A stretch of DNA of 35,156 nt from an uncultured Nitrospira sp. GTDB taxonomy: Bacteria; Nitrospirota; Nitrospiria; Nitrospirales; UBA8639. The number at the start of each line of letters is the position of its first letter. The first letter of the stretch is position 1. The stretch spans positions 2,837 to 37,992 of the forward strand of contig CABVRQ010000038.1 of NCBI GenBank assembly GCA_902500695.1, given 5' to 3'. The notes under the pieces were generated by a model. The model worked only from the letters and a program-made list of their open reading frames with translations, was not told where the DNA came from and did no database searches. Made by a program: the position numbers and the translations under genes. Of the stretch, positions 7,697 to 16,013 are shown piece by piece.

Positions 7697-9303
7697 CCGA
7701 TAAGGAGATGCCTACCCGTCGACACAGACATGGCACAGGGAGGATCTCCCTAGGGATCATGGGTGGAATCCTTGGCCTGCTCTATTCTCTTTCTCTTCCG
7801 GCCTGGGCCGCTGACACCATTGTGGTGGGATCAAAGAACTTCATGGAAAACCGGCTCCTGGCGGAAATGTTCGCTCAACTCATCGAGGCCCGTACGGAAT
7901 TAACCGTCACGCGTCGCCTGGGACTCGCCGGAACTCAAGTCTGTTTCGAGGCGTTAAAAACCGGAGGGATTGACCTCTATCCCGAATACACAGGAACAGG
8001 GCTCGTCACCATTCTCGGTGAACGCCCAATGAACGATCGAGTCTCTGTTTTGAATCGCGTTCGCACGGAGTTTCTTCACCGATGGGATATCTGGTGGATG
8101 GCACCGCTCGGATTTGAGAATTCTTATGCTCTCGCCCTCCGCCGTGATCGAGCACAAACCTTAGGACTCCGAACAATCTCTGATCTCGTGCATGTCGCCC
8201 CACACATGAAAGCCGGATTTGGATATGAATTTATCCAGCGAGAAGATGGATTGGTGGGATTGAATCAATCCTACGGGTTACAGTTTCAGGAAGTGATCGG
8301 CATGCAACAAACCTTGAAATATCAAGCCACAGATAAGGGAGAGGTGGACCTCTTAGATGTCTACACCACAGATGGACGCTTGGCCGTGTATGACTTTGTC
8401 GTCCTGAAAGATGATCGTCATTTTTTCCCACCTTATGAGGCCGCAGCACTCGTTCGGGGAGAAATTCTCAACCGTCATCCGGAATTGGGAAAGGTCATCA
8501 GCCTGCTCACCAATGCATTGGATCCACCACACATGCGTGAATTAAATCTCCGGATTCAAGAACATGGAGAACCGGTACCCCAAGTGGCGCATAGCGCTTT
8601 ACGGGCACTCAATCTTGTGTCCGACAATCACGCGCAACCACCCGCCAGTGCGGACTCATCCGATTCCTTCTTGCCCTACCTGTGGTCCAAGCGCTCCGAG
8701 CTGACCATGCGGACGGGAGAACATCTTGGACTTTCCAGTTTTGGTTTATTCCTTGGGATTCTGGTCGCCATCCCATTGGGATTGGCCCTCGAACAATGGC
8801 GAAAGGGAGCGGAAACGATTATCCGCATTGTCGGCATGTTGCAAACCATTCCATCCATCGCACTTCTGGCCTTTATGATTCCGATATTTGGCGTGGGAGC
8901 GCTCCCCGCCATCATGGCCTTATGGATGTATTCGTTATTTCCCATTCTGCGAAACACCTATTCGGGGTTGCGAGACGCAGCTCCAAATACTGTGGAAACC
9001 GGGCGAGCCCTTGGGATGACGGAGTGGCAAATTCTCCGCACGATTCGCCTTCCACTTGCCGCGCCAACCATCATGGCCGGCATTCGCACCTCTGCCATCT
9101 GGACCGTCGGGACTGCGACACTTGCTGCCTTTATCGGCGCAGGAGGATTAGGAGTCCCCATCGTCGCAGGACTCCAGCTGGCCGATACCAATCTGATTTT
9201 ATCCGGGGCCTTACCTGCAACGGTGTTGGCTCTGACGGTTGATGGACTCTTAGGTCGGGTAGAACAGTGGGTCCGGCCGCGGGGTTTAGAACCGCTTCGA
9301 TAA
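7693..9303 (+). CDS. Fused substrate-binding/permease protein of an osmoprotectant-family ABC transporter (EgtU-like, domains in reverse order)
   Basis: This 536-residue fusion starts with a signal-anchor-like segment (about 17-40, ending AWA). The OpuC/OsmX-type binding domain follows at about 41-310, with GSKNFMENRL and YPEYTGTG as hallmark motifs. The permease domain is at about 330-520, with several membrane segments and the ATPase-contact loop ETGRALGMTEWQIL at about 435-448. Known fused members (S. pneumoniae and H. pylori EgtU, Lactococcus OpuA) carry the permease first and the binding domain last; here the order is reversed. The signal-like segment would put the binding domain outside the inner membrane, tethered to the permease. 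The GTG start overlaps the ATPase stop by 4 bases. Ligand could be ergothioneine, hercynine, betaine or choline; the egtD/egtE neighbours favour the first two. Confidence 0.85.
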   Translation: MTDKEMPTRRHRHGTGRISLGIMGGILGLLYSLSLPAWAADTIVVGSKNFMENRLLAEMFAQLIEARTELTVTRRLGLAGTQVCFEALKTGGIDLYPEYTGTGLVTILGERPMNDRVSVLNRVRTEFLHRWDIWWMAPLGFENSYALALRRDRAQTLGLRTISDLVHVAPHMKAGFGYEFIQREDGLVGLNQSYGLQFQEVIGMQQTLKYQATDKGEVDLLDVYTTDGRLAVYDFVVLKDDRHFFPPYEAAALVRGEILNRHPELGKVISLLTNALDPPHMRELNLRIQEHGEPVPQVAHSALRALNLVSDNHAQPPASADSSDSFLPYLWSKRSELTMRTGEHLGLSSFGLFLGILVAIPLGLALEQWRKGAETIIRIVGMLQTIPSIALLAFMIPIFGVGALPAIMALWMYSLFPILRNTYSGLRDAAPNTVETGRALGMTEWQILRTIRLPLAAPTIMAGIRTSAIWTVGTATLAAFIGAGGLGVPIVAGLQLADTNLILSGALPATVLALTVDGLLGRVEQWVRPRGLEPLR

Positions 9304-9699
9304 TCTCACCGAATCGCCGTATATGAAATGGAAGAGCACCTCAACCAGATGTCCGGGTTTGGTGGACAAAAGAGTTTCGTCCCTATCGAATTTGGTCAAG
9401 GCCCTTGCCTTGCCCACAAGTCACTCTGCCGGTATAGTAAAATAATCCATGTAATCCCAACTACTTTCGCTATCAGCCACGAATTGCCTGTCGATTTGGA
9501 ACCTGAGACAACCGATCATAAAGTTCATCGAACGGATCCTTTCCCTCGTTGGACCTTTCCCTGACAAAGCTTGAACCGAAGGATGTTCATTTTTGTGTAC
9601 GGTTTTCATCCATCCAATTCAAAAGATCGCATCGACTGCGCTGCAGCCTGAGGGCGGAGCCCAGAGAAATGGTCACGGCACACCCCCTGAGGAGGACTC
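9304..9699 (+). other. Intergenic region between the transporter and egtD
   Basis: I see no gene, clear terminator or strong promoter in these 396 bases. The gap is long enough for egtD to have its own promoter, so one operon with the transporter is likely but not certain. Confidence 0.4.
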
Positions 9700-10683
9700 A
9701 TGACATCGCAAGTTGATCCATCAATTACCATCGACCTTCCATTAACCAGAGAAGACCCGGACTTGGTCAAAACCCAAATCACCCGAGGGCTGGTGGCCAA
9801 TCCCAAGACGCTTCCCTCCAAACTTTTCTACGATGAGCGCGGATCCACCCTCTTTGAGCAAATATGTGAGTTGCCGGAATACTATCAAACTCGCACCGAG
9901 CATCAACTCCTTACCAGATGGGCTGACGAAATCGTTGCCATCAGCGGAGCGGATGAACTGGTTGAATTAGGATCCGGCGCGGCGACAAAAACACGCGTCC
10001 TCCTCGATGCCATGGCCAAAGTCGACCACCTTCACTATTACGTTCCATTTGATGTCGATGAAACCATTGTCCGGCGAGTCTCCGAAGAATTAGTCGGGGA
10101 ATACCCTGGACTTCTCATCCATGGCGTGGTGGGAGATTTCCTTTTCCACTTGGAGCATATTCCAGAAGGCGGCAACCGCCTGGTGGTCATCCTTGGAGGA
10201 ACCATTGGGAACCTTCCTGCGGTCGCCGCTCAAGAGTTTCTTTCATCCGTAAATTCGGAAATGGCATCTGGCGATTATTTCTTATTGGGTGTGCAGCTCA
10301 TTACGAATCGTAGCCGGCTGGAAGCCGCCTACAATGACAAGCAGGGGGTAACGGCCAAGTTCAACAAGAATATTATTCGAGTCCTTCGGCATCAATTCGG
10401 AAGTCAGAGCGATGAAGAATCCTTCGACCATGTCGCGAGGTATAATGAAGCCGACCATCGCATTGAAATGTGGCTCCGGTCACGGGAAGAACAAACCCTT
10501 GACATCCCGGATTTGGAATTAAGAGTGCACCTCAAAGAAGGGGAAGAAATCCGCACAGAAATCAGCACGAAATATGACCGCCCCCTGGCCGAAGAACTTC
10601 TCGCCTCTTCGGGCTTTGCCCTGGTCAAATGGTATTCGGACCCTGACAGCCTGATTGGTCTCGCGCTCGCAAAAAAACCCTAA
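9700..10683 (+). CDS. egtD: L-histidine N-alpha-methyltransferase
   Basis: EgtD uses S-adenosylmethionine to methylate the amino group of histidine three times, giving hercynine, the first step to ergothioneine. The 327-residue length is typical. Family motifs are all visible: PEYYQTRTE at 59-67, SAM-binding ELGSGAATKTR at 89-99, FDVDE at 117-121, GGTIGN at 166-171, Y211 in the YNDKQGVTAKFN stretch, IEMWLR at 255-260 and EEIRTEIS at 282-289. By comparison with the mycobacterial enzyme, N171, M257, E287 and S289 correspond to histidine-binding residues, so histidine specificity seems intact. The start has AGGAGG 5 bases before ATG. It is cytoplasmic. The next gene, 68 bases on, is EgtE-like, supporting the pathway; egtB is not in this window. 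Confidence 0.93.
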   Translation: MTSQVDPSITIDLPLTREDPDLVKTQITRGLVANPKTLPSKLFYDERGSTLFEQICELPEYYQTRTEHQLLTRWADEIVAISGADELVELGSGAATKTRVLLDAMAKVDHLHYYVPFDVDETIVRRVSEELVGEYPGLLIHGVVGDFLFHLEHIPEGGNRLVVILGGTIGNLPAVAAQEFLSSVNSEMASGDYFLLGVQLITNRSRLEAAYNDKQGVTAKFNKNIIRVLRHQFGSQSDEESFDHVARYNEADHRIEMWLRSREEQTLDIPDLELRVHLKEGEEIRTEISTKYDRPLAEELLASSGFALVKWYSDPDSLIGLALAKKP

Positions 10684-10751
10684 GCCGGATTCAAGAAGGG
10701 CAGGACCTTCTCCATCATGACTCAGATCCGAACTACCCTCATTACCGTAGG

Positions 10752-11825
10752 GTGCTCCACCAACTTATTCCCATGATCTATCTCAACCCGGCTGGACTCG
10801 CTCCGTTCCATCATGAGGTGCAGCAAGAGATTTCCAGGATACTCGACACGTTCAGCCACTTATTGTATGCGGAAGCCGGCATTCAGCATTACCGGGACAC
10901 GCTTCAACGATGTCGACGGACCATTGCAGATTGGTTGACGTTGCACGATGAACAACGGCTCGCATTCATGCCCAATACCACAACCGCGTGCAGTCTTGTC
11001 CTTTCTCGAATCAATTGGAAATCTGGAAATGTCCTTCTGACCACCACACATGAAAACTCCACCATTCTCAATGAAATCAAAAAGTTGAGTGACCGTGGCA
11101 TCCGCGTCATTACACTCGACCCGGATGTCTCCTCAGGATTCCTTCCTGCTCTTGAACGCACTTTAGAGGAACAACCCGTTCAGGCCATCGTCATCAGTCA
11201 CGTCTCTCATTTTGATGGGCGTATCTTTCCCATCGCCACAATCCAGGACCTGGCTCAGTCACACCACACGCGGCTCATCGTAGACGGGGCACAAGCCATC
11301 GGACATATTCCGGTTTCTTTTCAAGAGATTGCTCCCTATGCGTATTTTTTCCCTGGCCATAAATGGTGCACCGGCCCAATGGGAACCGGTGCACTGATTA
11401 TCGGGAAAGACGGTCATCAAGACACGCAACCTTATTGGGCCGGATATGAATTAGGCACTCAAAACATAGGCTTGATCGCCGGATTTGCCAAAGCTTGCCA
11501 TCTCAAGACTCAAACAAGTTCAAACAGTCAAATTCTTGAAGAGTTTAGAGAGGAATGGAAAGCCTGTCTCCGATCAAACCCAGGTATTCGAACGATAGAA
11601 TGGGACGGGCCGCACGCTCCAGGCATTTTGTCGTTTGTCTGCCTTGACGAACCCACGGAACAGACCATGCACAGACTTTCCACCACTCATTCCCTTGCCT
11701 GGAAAACCCTTACCCATCCCACCTATCCCTCAAACCTTTCGATCCGTGTCTCCTGGAATACGGATACTCCCCGTGTCGACATCCGTTCGACCCTTGCGTT
11801 GTTGACTTCACTCTCAAACAAATAA
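10752..11825 (+). CDS. egtE: Class V aminotransferase-like PLP enzyme, probable EgtE
   Basis: The fold is a pyridoxal-phosphate class V aminotransferase / cysteine-desulfurase type of 357 residues (350 if ATG 10773 is used in place of GTG 10752; neither has a clear ribosome binding site). PLP-contact motifs are D178 in LIVDGAQAIG and the Schiff-base lysine K204 in PGHKWCTGPMGTG. EgtE splits the C-S bond of hercynyl-cysteine sulfoxide to give ergothioneine; relatives include isopenicillin-N-epimerase-like and NifS-like enzymes. The ErgE call rests on family resemblance plus its place 68 bases after egtD, so the gene symbol is less certain than for egtD. A hairpin directly after the stop probably ends the transcript. 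Confidence 0.65.
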   Translation: MLHQLIPMIYLNPAGLAPFHHEVQQEISRILDTFSHLLYAEAGIQHYRDTLQRCRRTIADWLTLHDEQRLAFMPNTTTACSLVLSRINWKSGNVLLTTTHENSTILNEIKKLSDRGIRVITLDPDVSSGFLPALERTLEEQPVQAIVISHVSHFDGRIFPIATIQDLAQSHHTRLIVDGAQAIGHIPVSFQEIAPYAYFFPGHKWCTGPMGTGALIIGKDGHQDTQPYWAGYELGTQNIGLIAGFAKACHLKTQTSSNSQILEEFREEWKACLRSNPGIRTIEWDGPHAPGILSFVCLDEPTEQTMHRLSTTHSLAWKTLTHPTYPSNLSIRVSWNTDTPRVDIRSTLALLTSLSNK

Positions 11826-11853
11826 GGCCCCCTGCATATCGTACAGAGGGCCT
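11825..11853. terminator. Hairpin between convergent egtE-like and caspase genes
   Basis: AGGCCC-CTG and CAG-GGGCCT form a 9-bp stem with one mismatch and a 9-base loop right after the stop codon at 11825. It lies between two convergent genes and could serve both strands. No long T-run follows. Confidence 0.5.
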
Positions 11854-11916
11854 CATGGTGCCAACACACATAAACGCCGTGGTCTATTCTTAGATTTTCA
11901 CGTCTCCTATAGTTCC

Positions 11917-14217
11917 CTATGGTTGAATCAGAACCGTAACTGAGACCGCTGTCCAGTCAGAGACCGGTAACCCCACCGGGATGGCCTGCCCTCCCATTTG
12001 AGAATCAACCGTTTGACCCGCATTCATGCCGCCCGTCATAGATGGATCAGTTTGAACCCATTGCGCTGGGCTGTCTTGAATATATCCGACTTCTGCCTCC
12101 ATGGAACTCTGAGCAGGCATTTGATCGACCATGGCCACTTGCGGTTGTTCCATACTACCCATAGCAGGCCGAGAAACCGGAGTCGCAGAATCATCAGGAA
12201 CGGTGATCAACCCTCGTGTCACACTTCCGATTAATTCCTGCCTCAGGCTTGCCAGATGGGCCATTGAGTTGGTCTCTTGAGGACTCCCAATGCCCTGGAT
12301 ATTGCCCCCCGCCACAGCCTGGCGAATTCGTTGTGCCAATTCGGGAGTCGTACTCGCAAACACCCGGATCGTATCCACCCCCGGAGGATTCGCATAATCC
12401 CAGTGAAATCCCGCTTGATTTCCGGATTGGAGCGAATCAGGCAATAACACCGTGCGCCCCGCTTCAATGAATCCGTCAGGATAATACCGGGAATTTTGAT
12501 ACGAGTTCGGGAACAACACATTTACCCCCCCTTCCGCATCCACATCCAGAATCGTGATGTAGGCATCCGTATCGGAGGCCACTTCTAATTGCAGACTGTT
12601 GGACAAAGATCGAGGTTGGTTCGACTGCCGGATGTGATAGACCGGGGCTTCCATTTTGTCGCTCACCACGGCGATCCCCCGTTCTCCAACCTGAACCACC
12701 CGTACACTCACATTCATCTGGCTCGCGGGATTTTGCAGGTTTAACAGCTGCGAAGCATTCCGTGACTGCACCAATACTTGAGACAATGAAGCAATCATTT
12801 GCGTACTGGGCTTCGCAGTCAACGCCATCACTTCATTGAAGCCATCTGCGCTCAAGACATGCAGCCCATCCCCTCGGCTTTCCACGACGAAGCGGGCGAA
12901 TTCCTGTTCTCCCACAAATTCCACCTCACCAATGTGTTTTCCCAACACCTCTTTCAAGAGTTTGGCTTGTTCCGGTGGTACGTTCCGAAGCGCAATCGGA
13001 ATGGCTTTGGATTCGGGGGCCTGCGCAACCAACACGGCACGGCCATTGAAAGACACCCTGGCGGGATTGGGCGAAATCATCGCTACGGCATTCTGCCCCT
13101 CCACCGCTTGGACCACTGCAAAGGCCTGGGCTTTGGCCGGATCAAATGCCACTTCCCCTTCAGGATAAATCCCCCATACCGAACCAGGATCTGCTCCGAG
13201 CGCAACGGCATTGGCCAAGACTAACAGTCCATCTGCTTGTGGCTGTACCGCTGACCAGGAGCGACGGGCTGCCTCGCTCTGCGCCTTCACGAGGTCAGGC
13301 GGTTCGGCAAGAGCCGAAAAAAAGGGCAGATCCATTCTCGCCTTGGAAGCTTCAAGCTGAGGTTCGGGCATACTGGTCCGCCCGAATTGATTTTGAATCC
13401 GCTTGAGTTCCTGCTTGGCTCCGGAAAAAATCTCGCGGGTCGACGCACCCATAGGGGCAGATTGTAAACTCTTAAACAGAGAGTGTGTGAAAAATCCGTG
13501 GTAACGTCCATCAACCGGCCCATCTAACGCTTCCTCATGGGAAGCCGCCCCACTGAATAAGACATACGCATGCAGATTCACCGGGACAATTGCCCGAGTC
13601 GCCACTCCGTTTTTTTTGTACAGATTCACCCGAGGGTCCGCCGGAACGGATCGCACCCGCACCTCCAACCCTCTTGTGGCAGTGCCGGAATGGCAGGAAT
13701 CAAGGACAACGACCGCCTGGGACGTTTTCAAGCGTGACAGGATCTCATCCAACTCATCATCGGTAATATCGGGAACGCCTTCCGTCCGGCCATCAGCCGG
13801 AACAATCGTCTCATCCAGATGATCATCCGGTTCATCCCCATTCAAATCCTCAACCTGAGATCCATGACCTGAATAATGAATGTAGACCACATCATTGGGA
13901 CCCGCCTCTGTCACAATCCGATTTAAACCGGCCAGTACCCCCTCCCGGGTTGCCGCTTCATCCCGGACCATTTGGATATTATGTTCGGCAAACCCATACC
14001 GGGACAGCAGGACCTGATGCACCAAATCAATATCATTCTTTGATCCAGGAAGCCGTGGCAAAATCTGATATTTCCCAATGCCGATCAAGAGGGCTCTTTT
14101 GACCGAAGGAGCACCCGCCCCAAAAGCCACAGGCATGGGCACTATCAACCTGTGCCCGACAAACAAAACGACAATCAAAAGAAGGATCAGAGTGGGGAAG
14201 AATGGGCGAATTTTCAT
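11917..14217 (-). CDS. Secreted caspase-like (C14) protease with DUF4384 domain
   Basis: This 766-residue protein starts with a signal peptide or anchor (about 8-34), then a caspase/metacaspase p20-like domain at about 40-245. The catalytic pair is visible: H118 in HYSGHGSQ and C175 in VLDSCHSG. An acidic stretch at 124-137 (rich in D and E) may bind calcium, as in metacaspases. Region 310-535 is uncharacterised; a DUF4384-type beta domain lies at about 541-625 (SDTDAYITILDVD, VLFPNS). The last 110 residues are Q/M/P/S-rich and probably disordered. Export places it in the periplasm or outer envelope. It is divergent from a sigma factor, anti-sigma factor and three DUF4384 proteins, suggesting a shared role. 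Its substrate is unknown; cleavage after Arg/Lys would be expected of a metacaspase. Confidence 0.9.
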   Translation of the reverse strand: MKIRPFFPTLILLLIVVLFVGHRLIVPMPVAFGAGAPSVKRALLIGIGKYQILPRLPGSKNDIDLVHQVLLSRYGFAEHNIQMVRDEAATREGVLAGLNRIVTEAGPNDVVYIHYSGHGSQVEDLNGDEPDDHLDETIVPADGRTEGVPDITDDELDEILSRLKTSQAVVVLDSCHSGTATRGLEVRVRSVPADPRVNLYKKNGVATRAIVPVNLHAYVLFSGAASHEEALDGPVDGRYHGFFTHSLFKSLQSAPMGASTREIFSGAKQELKRIQNQFGRTSMPEPQLEASKARMDLPFFSALAEPPDLVKAQSEAARRSWSAVQPQADGLLVLANAVALGADPGSVWGIYPEGEVAFDPAKAQAFAVVQAVEGQNAVAMISPNPARVSFNGRAVLVAQAPESKAIPIALRNVPPEQAKLLKEVLGKHIGEVEFVGEQEFARFVVESRGDGLHVLSADGFNEVMALTAKPSTQMIASLSQVLVQSRNASQLLNLQNPASQMNVSVRVVQVGERGIAVVSDKMEAPVYHIRQSNQPRSLSNSLQLEVASDTDAYITILDVDAEGGVNVLFPNSYQNSRYYPDGFIEAGRTVLLPDSLQSGNQAGFHWDYANPPGVDTIRVFASTTPELAQRIRQAVAGGNIQGIGSPQETNSMAHLASLRQELIGSVTRGLITVPDDSATPVSRPAMGSMEQPQVAMVDQMPAQSSMEAEVGYIQDSPAQWVQTDPSMTGGMNAGQTVDSQMGGQAIPVGLPVSDWTAVSVTVLIQP

Positions 14218-14592
14218 GATGAACCTCTTATCAAGATTGCCGTGTAATGGGTCAATAGTCTATCGGTCTTTGTGTCGTCTCTCAACCTTTTGTTATGTGG
14301 TAGGTCTCCCCATTCCCCCAAAAGGTTCAAACGCAACAACAAGAGAAAACCAATCAACCGTTCATCATGGTCGAATCCTTAGATTATAGACTGAGGAGAT
14401 GAGGTATTGCGCATGACTCACAATCAACTCTAAACGCCTGTGGAAGCCCCATCCACCAGGCTCTCCTGTTGTCTTCTCACGCCTCCTCCCCTATGCTAGA
14501 GAGCCAACTGATACAATCATCGTCACTTCTTACAGCCGCCCCCCGGGGAGTGCAACTGCTCGATCTGCATCTGAGATTGAACCGCTAGCCCA
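14218..14592. other. Divergent promoter region of the caspase and sigma-factor genes
   Basis: No gene is visible in these 375 bases. They must carry the control elements of both divergent units. I could not identify a convincing -35/-10 pair or an ECF-type GGAAC box. The caspase gene has AGAGG 6-7 bases before its ATG; the sigma-factor gene lacks a clear ribosome binding site. Confidence 0.4.
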
Positions 14593-15177
14593 ATGAGCTC
14601 GACCAACTGGCAAGCCCTCACGGATTCGGACCTGCTCAAAGCCTGCGTCCCGAACAATGAGGAAGCCTTTGCTATCCTCTATCAGCGATATGAAAAACGG
14701 ATATTCCAGTACCTCATGACAATCATGAATGAGGCGATATTAGCTGAGGAAACCTTAGTGGAAGTCATGCTGGCCATATGGAAAGGCCTCCAGAGCTTTC
14801 AAGGACAATCAAAAGTCTCCACCTGGATTTTTGGGATTGCCCATCACAAGGCGGTGGACGCTTTACGCAAAGTTACCAGCCAGCAACGGGGCGGCATGCC
14901 ATTGGAAGACATCATCGAGACAGCAGAGTCCAATGAAAATCCATTGAACGATACACAACAGAAACGGATGGCCGAACTCACCAACCAGGGACTCATGACC
15001 TTATCACCGGATCACCGGGAGATTTTGCATATGGCTTTCTTCGAAGAATTCTCCTATCCGGAGATTGCAGAATTATTAGCCATTCCAGTTAATACCGTAA
15101 AAACGCGGGTGTACTATGCTAAGCGGCAGCTCAAAAAAAATCTCCAGCACCAGGGAGTCACGAAGGAAATTATTTAA
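14593..15177 (+). CDS. RNA polymerase sigma factor, sigma-70 family, ECF type
   Basis: At 194 residues it has the two-domain ECF layout: region 2 at about 12-90 (EEAFAILYQRYEKRIFQYL, then STWIFGIAHHKAVDALRK) and region 4 at about 130-185 with LSPDHREILHMAFFEEFSYP and the helix-turn-helix NTVKTRVYYAKRQLKK. It directs RNA polymerase to a small set of promoters, probably its own operon. The anti-sigma gene follows after 5 bases, and the three DUF4384 paralogs follow on the same strand. The divergent caspase gene is a plausible further target. The ATG is in line with the family although the ribosome binding site is weak. Confidence 0.92.
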   Translation: MSSTNWQALTDSDLLKACVPNNEEAFAILYQRYEKRIFQYLMTIMNEAILAEETLVEVMLAIWKGLQSFQGQSKVSTWIFGIAHHKAVDALRKVTSQQRGGMPLEDIIETAESNENPLNDTQQKRMAELTNQGLMTLSPDHREILHMAFFEEFSYPEIAELLAIPVNTVKTRVYYAKRQLKKNLQHQGVTKEII

Positions 15178-15182
15178 ACGAG

Positions 15183-15875
15183 ATGGGACCTGAACAACCG
15201 ATACATTCCGAAGCCACCCTCCTCCCGGGCTATGTCAGTCGAACGCTGACCCCCGAAGAGCGCCAGGAGGTCGACCTTCATTTGGAATCATGCGCGTCCT
15301 GCCAGCAGGAGCTTCAGGAGACAAAGATCATACACGCCGCATTAAAAACCGCCATTGCAAAACGTCCAGGGCCTTCACCGGCAGCGTTTACCCAAGTGAT
15401 GGGCCGTATTCATCAGGAACCTCAAGGAGTGTCAACAACCGTTCGGCAAGGCCAGGAGAATTCCTGGTGGGAATCGATGGAAAGAACTTTTCGTTCCCTG
15501 TTCGAGGTCCGATGGGCTCCGGCCCTTGCCAGCCTATTGATTGTCGGACAGGCCGTCCTCTTGGTCTCAGTACTCGGAAAGCCGGCAAGAGAGATTGCCC
15601 CTGGCTCAAGCCCCGTGACTGAACGCGGCGTGCCACAAGGAACTCCAGGAATCCCGCGGATTAAGATTCAGGTCACATTCGTCGAAACGGCACAGGAAAT
15701 CCAAATTCGTCGCCTGGTGCAGGGCCTGGGCGGGCAAATTATAAGCGGCCCGACACCTGAAGGCTTATATACGCTGGGATTTGCACCAAAAGGAAATGAT
15801 TCTGATGAATCCATCCTATCCGCTCTCCACACCCATCCGGACCTCATCAACACAGCCACAGCCCTCCACCCTTGA
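15183..15875 (+). CDS. Membrane-bound zinc-finger anti-sigma factor
   Basis: This 230-residue protein has the anti-sigma zinc-finger pattern H33-x3-C37-x2-C40 (HLESCASC) near its N-terminus. One membrane helix follows at about 110-132 (LASLLIVGQAVLLVSVLG), then a periplasmic part of about 95 residues. The cytoplasmic zinc-binding part should hold the sigma factor encoded just upstream. The periplasmic part has a compact alpha/beta look (about 160-228) and is the likely sensor. Release may involve proteolysis or a conformational signal. Whether the neighbouring exported caspase takes part in that release is an open and attractive possibility, not shown by the sequence. Confidence 0.87.
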   Translation: MGPEQPIHSEATLLPGYVSRTLTPEERQEVDLHLESCASCQQELQETKIIHAALKTAIAKRPGPSPAAFTQVMGRIHQEPQGVSTTVRQGQENSWWESMERTFRSLFEVRWAPALASLLIVGQAVLLVSVLGKPAREIAPGSSPVTERGVPQGTPGIPRIKIQVTFVETAQEIQIRRLVQGLGGQIISGPTPEGLYTLGFAPKGNDSDESILSALHTHPDLINTATALHP

Positions 15876-16013
15876 ACCTTTGGGAAGTTCCTCCCGACTG
15901 ACTCTCCAACAACAGCCTCCGGCAGAAAGGTCCAACGTGAAATCGTGGATTTGCCCTTTCTATAAGCAAAACCTAGAATAAAATCGAGCTGTTGCACCGA
16001 ATTAGAACAACCA

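Noticed and set aside
9328..9564. 78-residue frame between transporter and egtD
   Set aside because: No start signal and no resemblance to an egt-pathway protein. An EgtB or EgtC could not fit.
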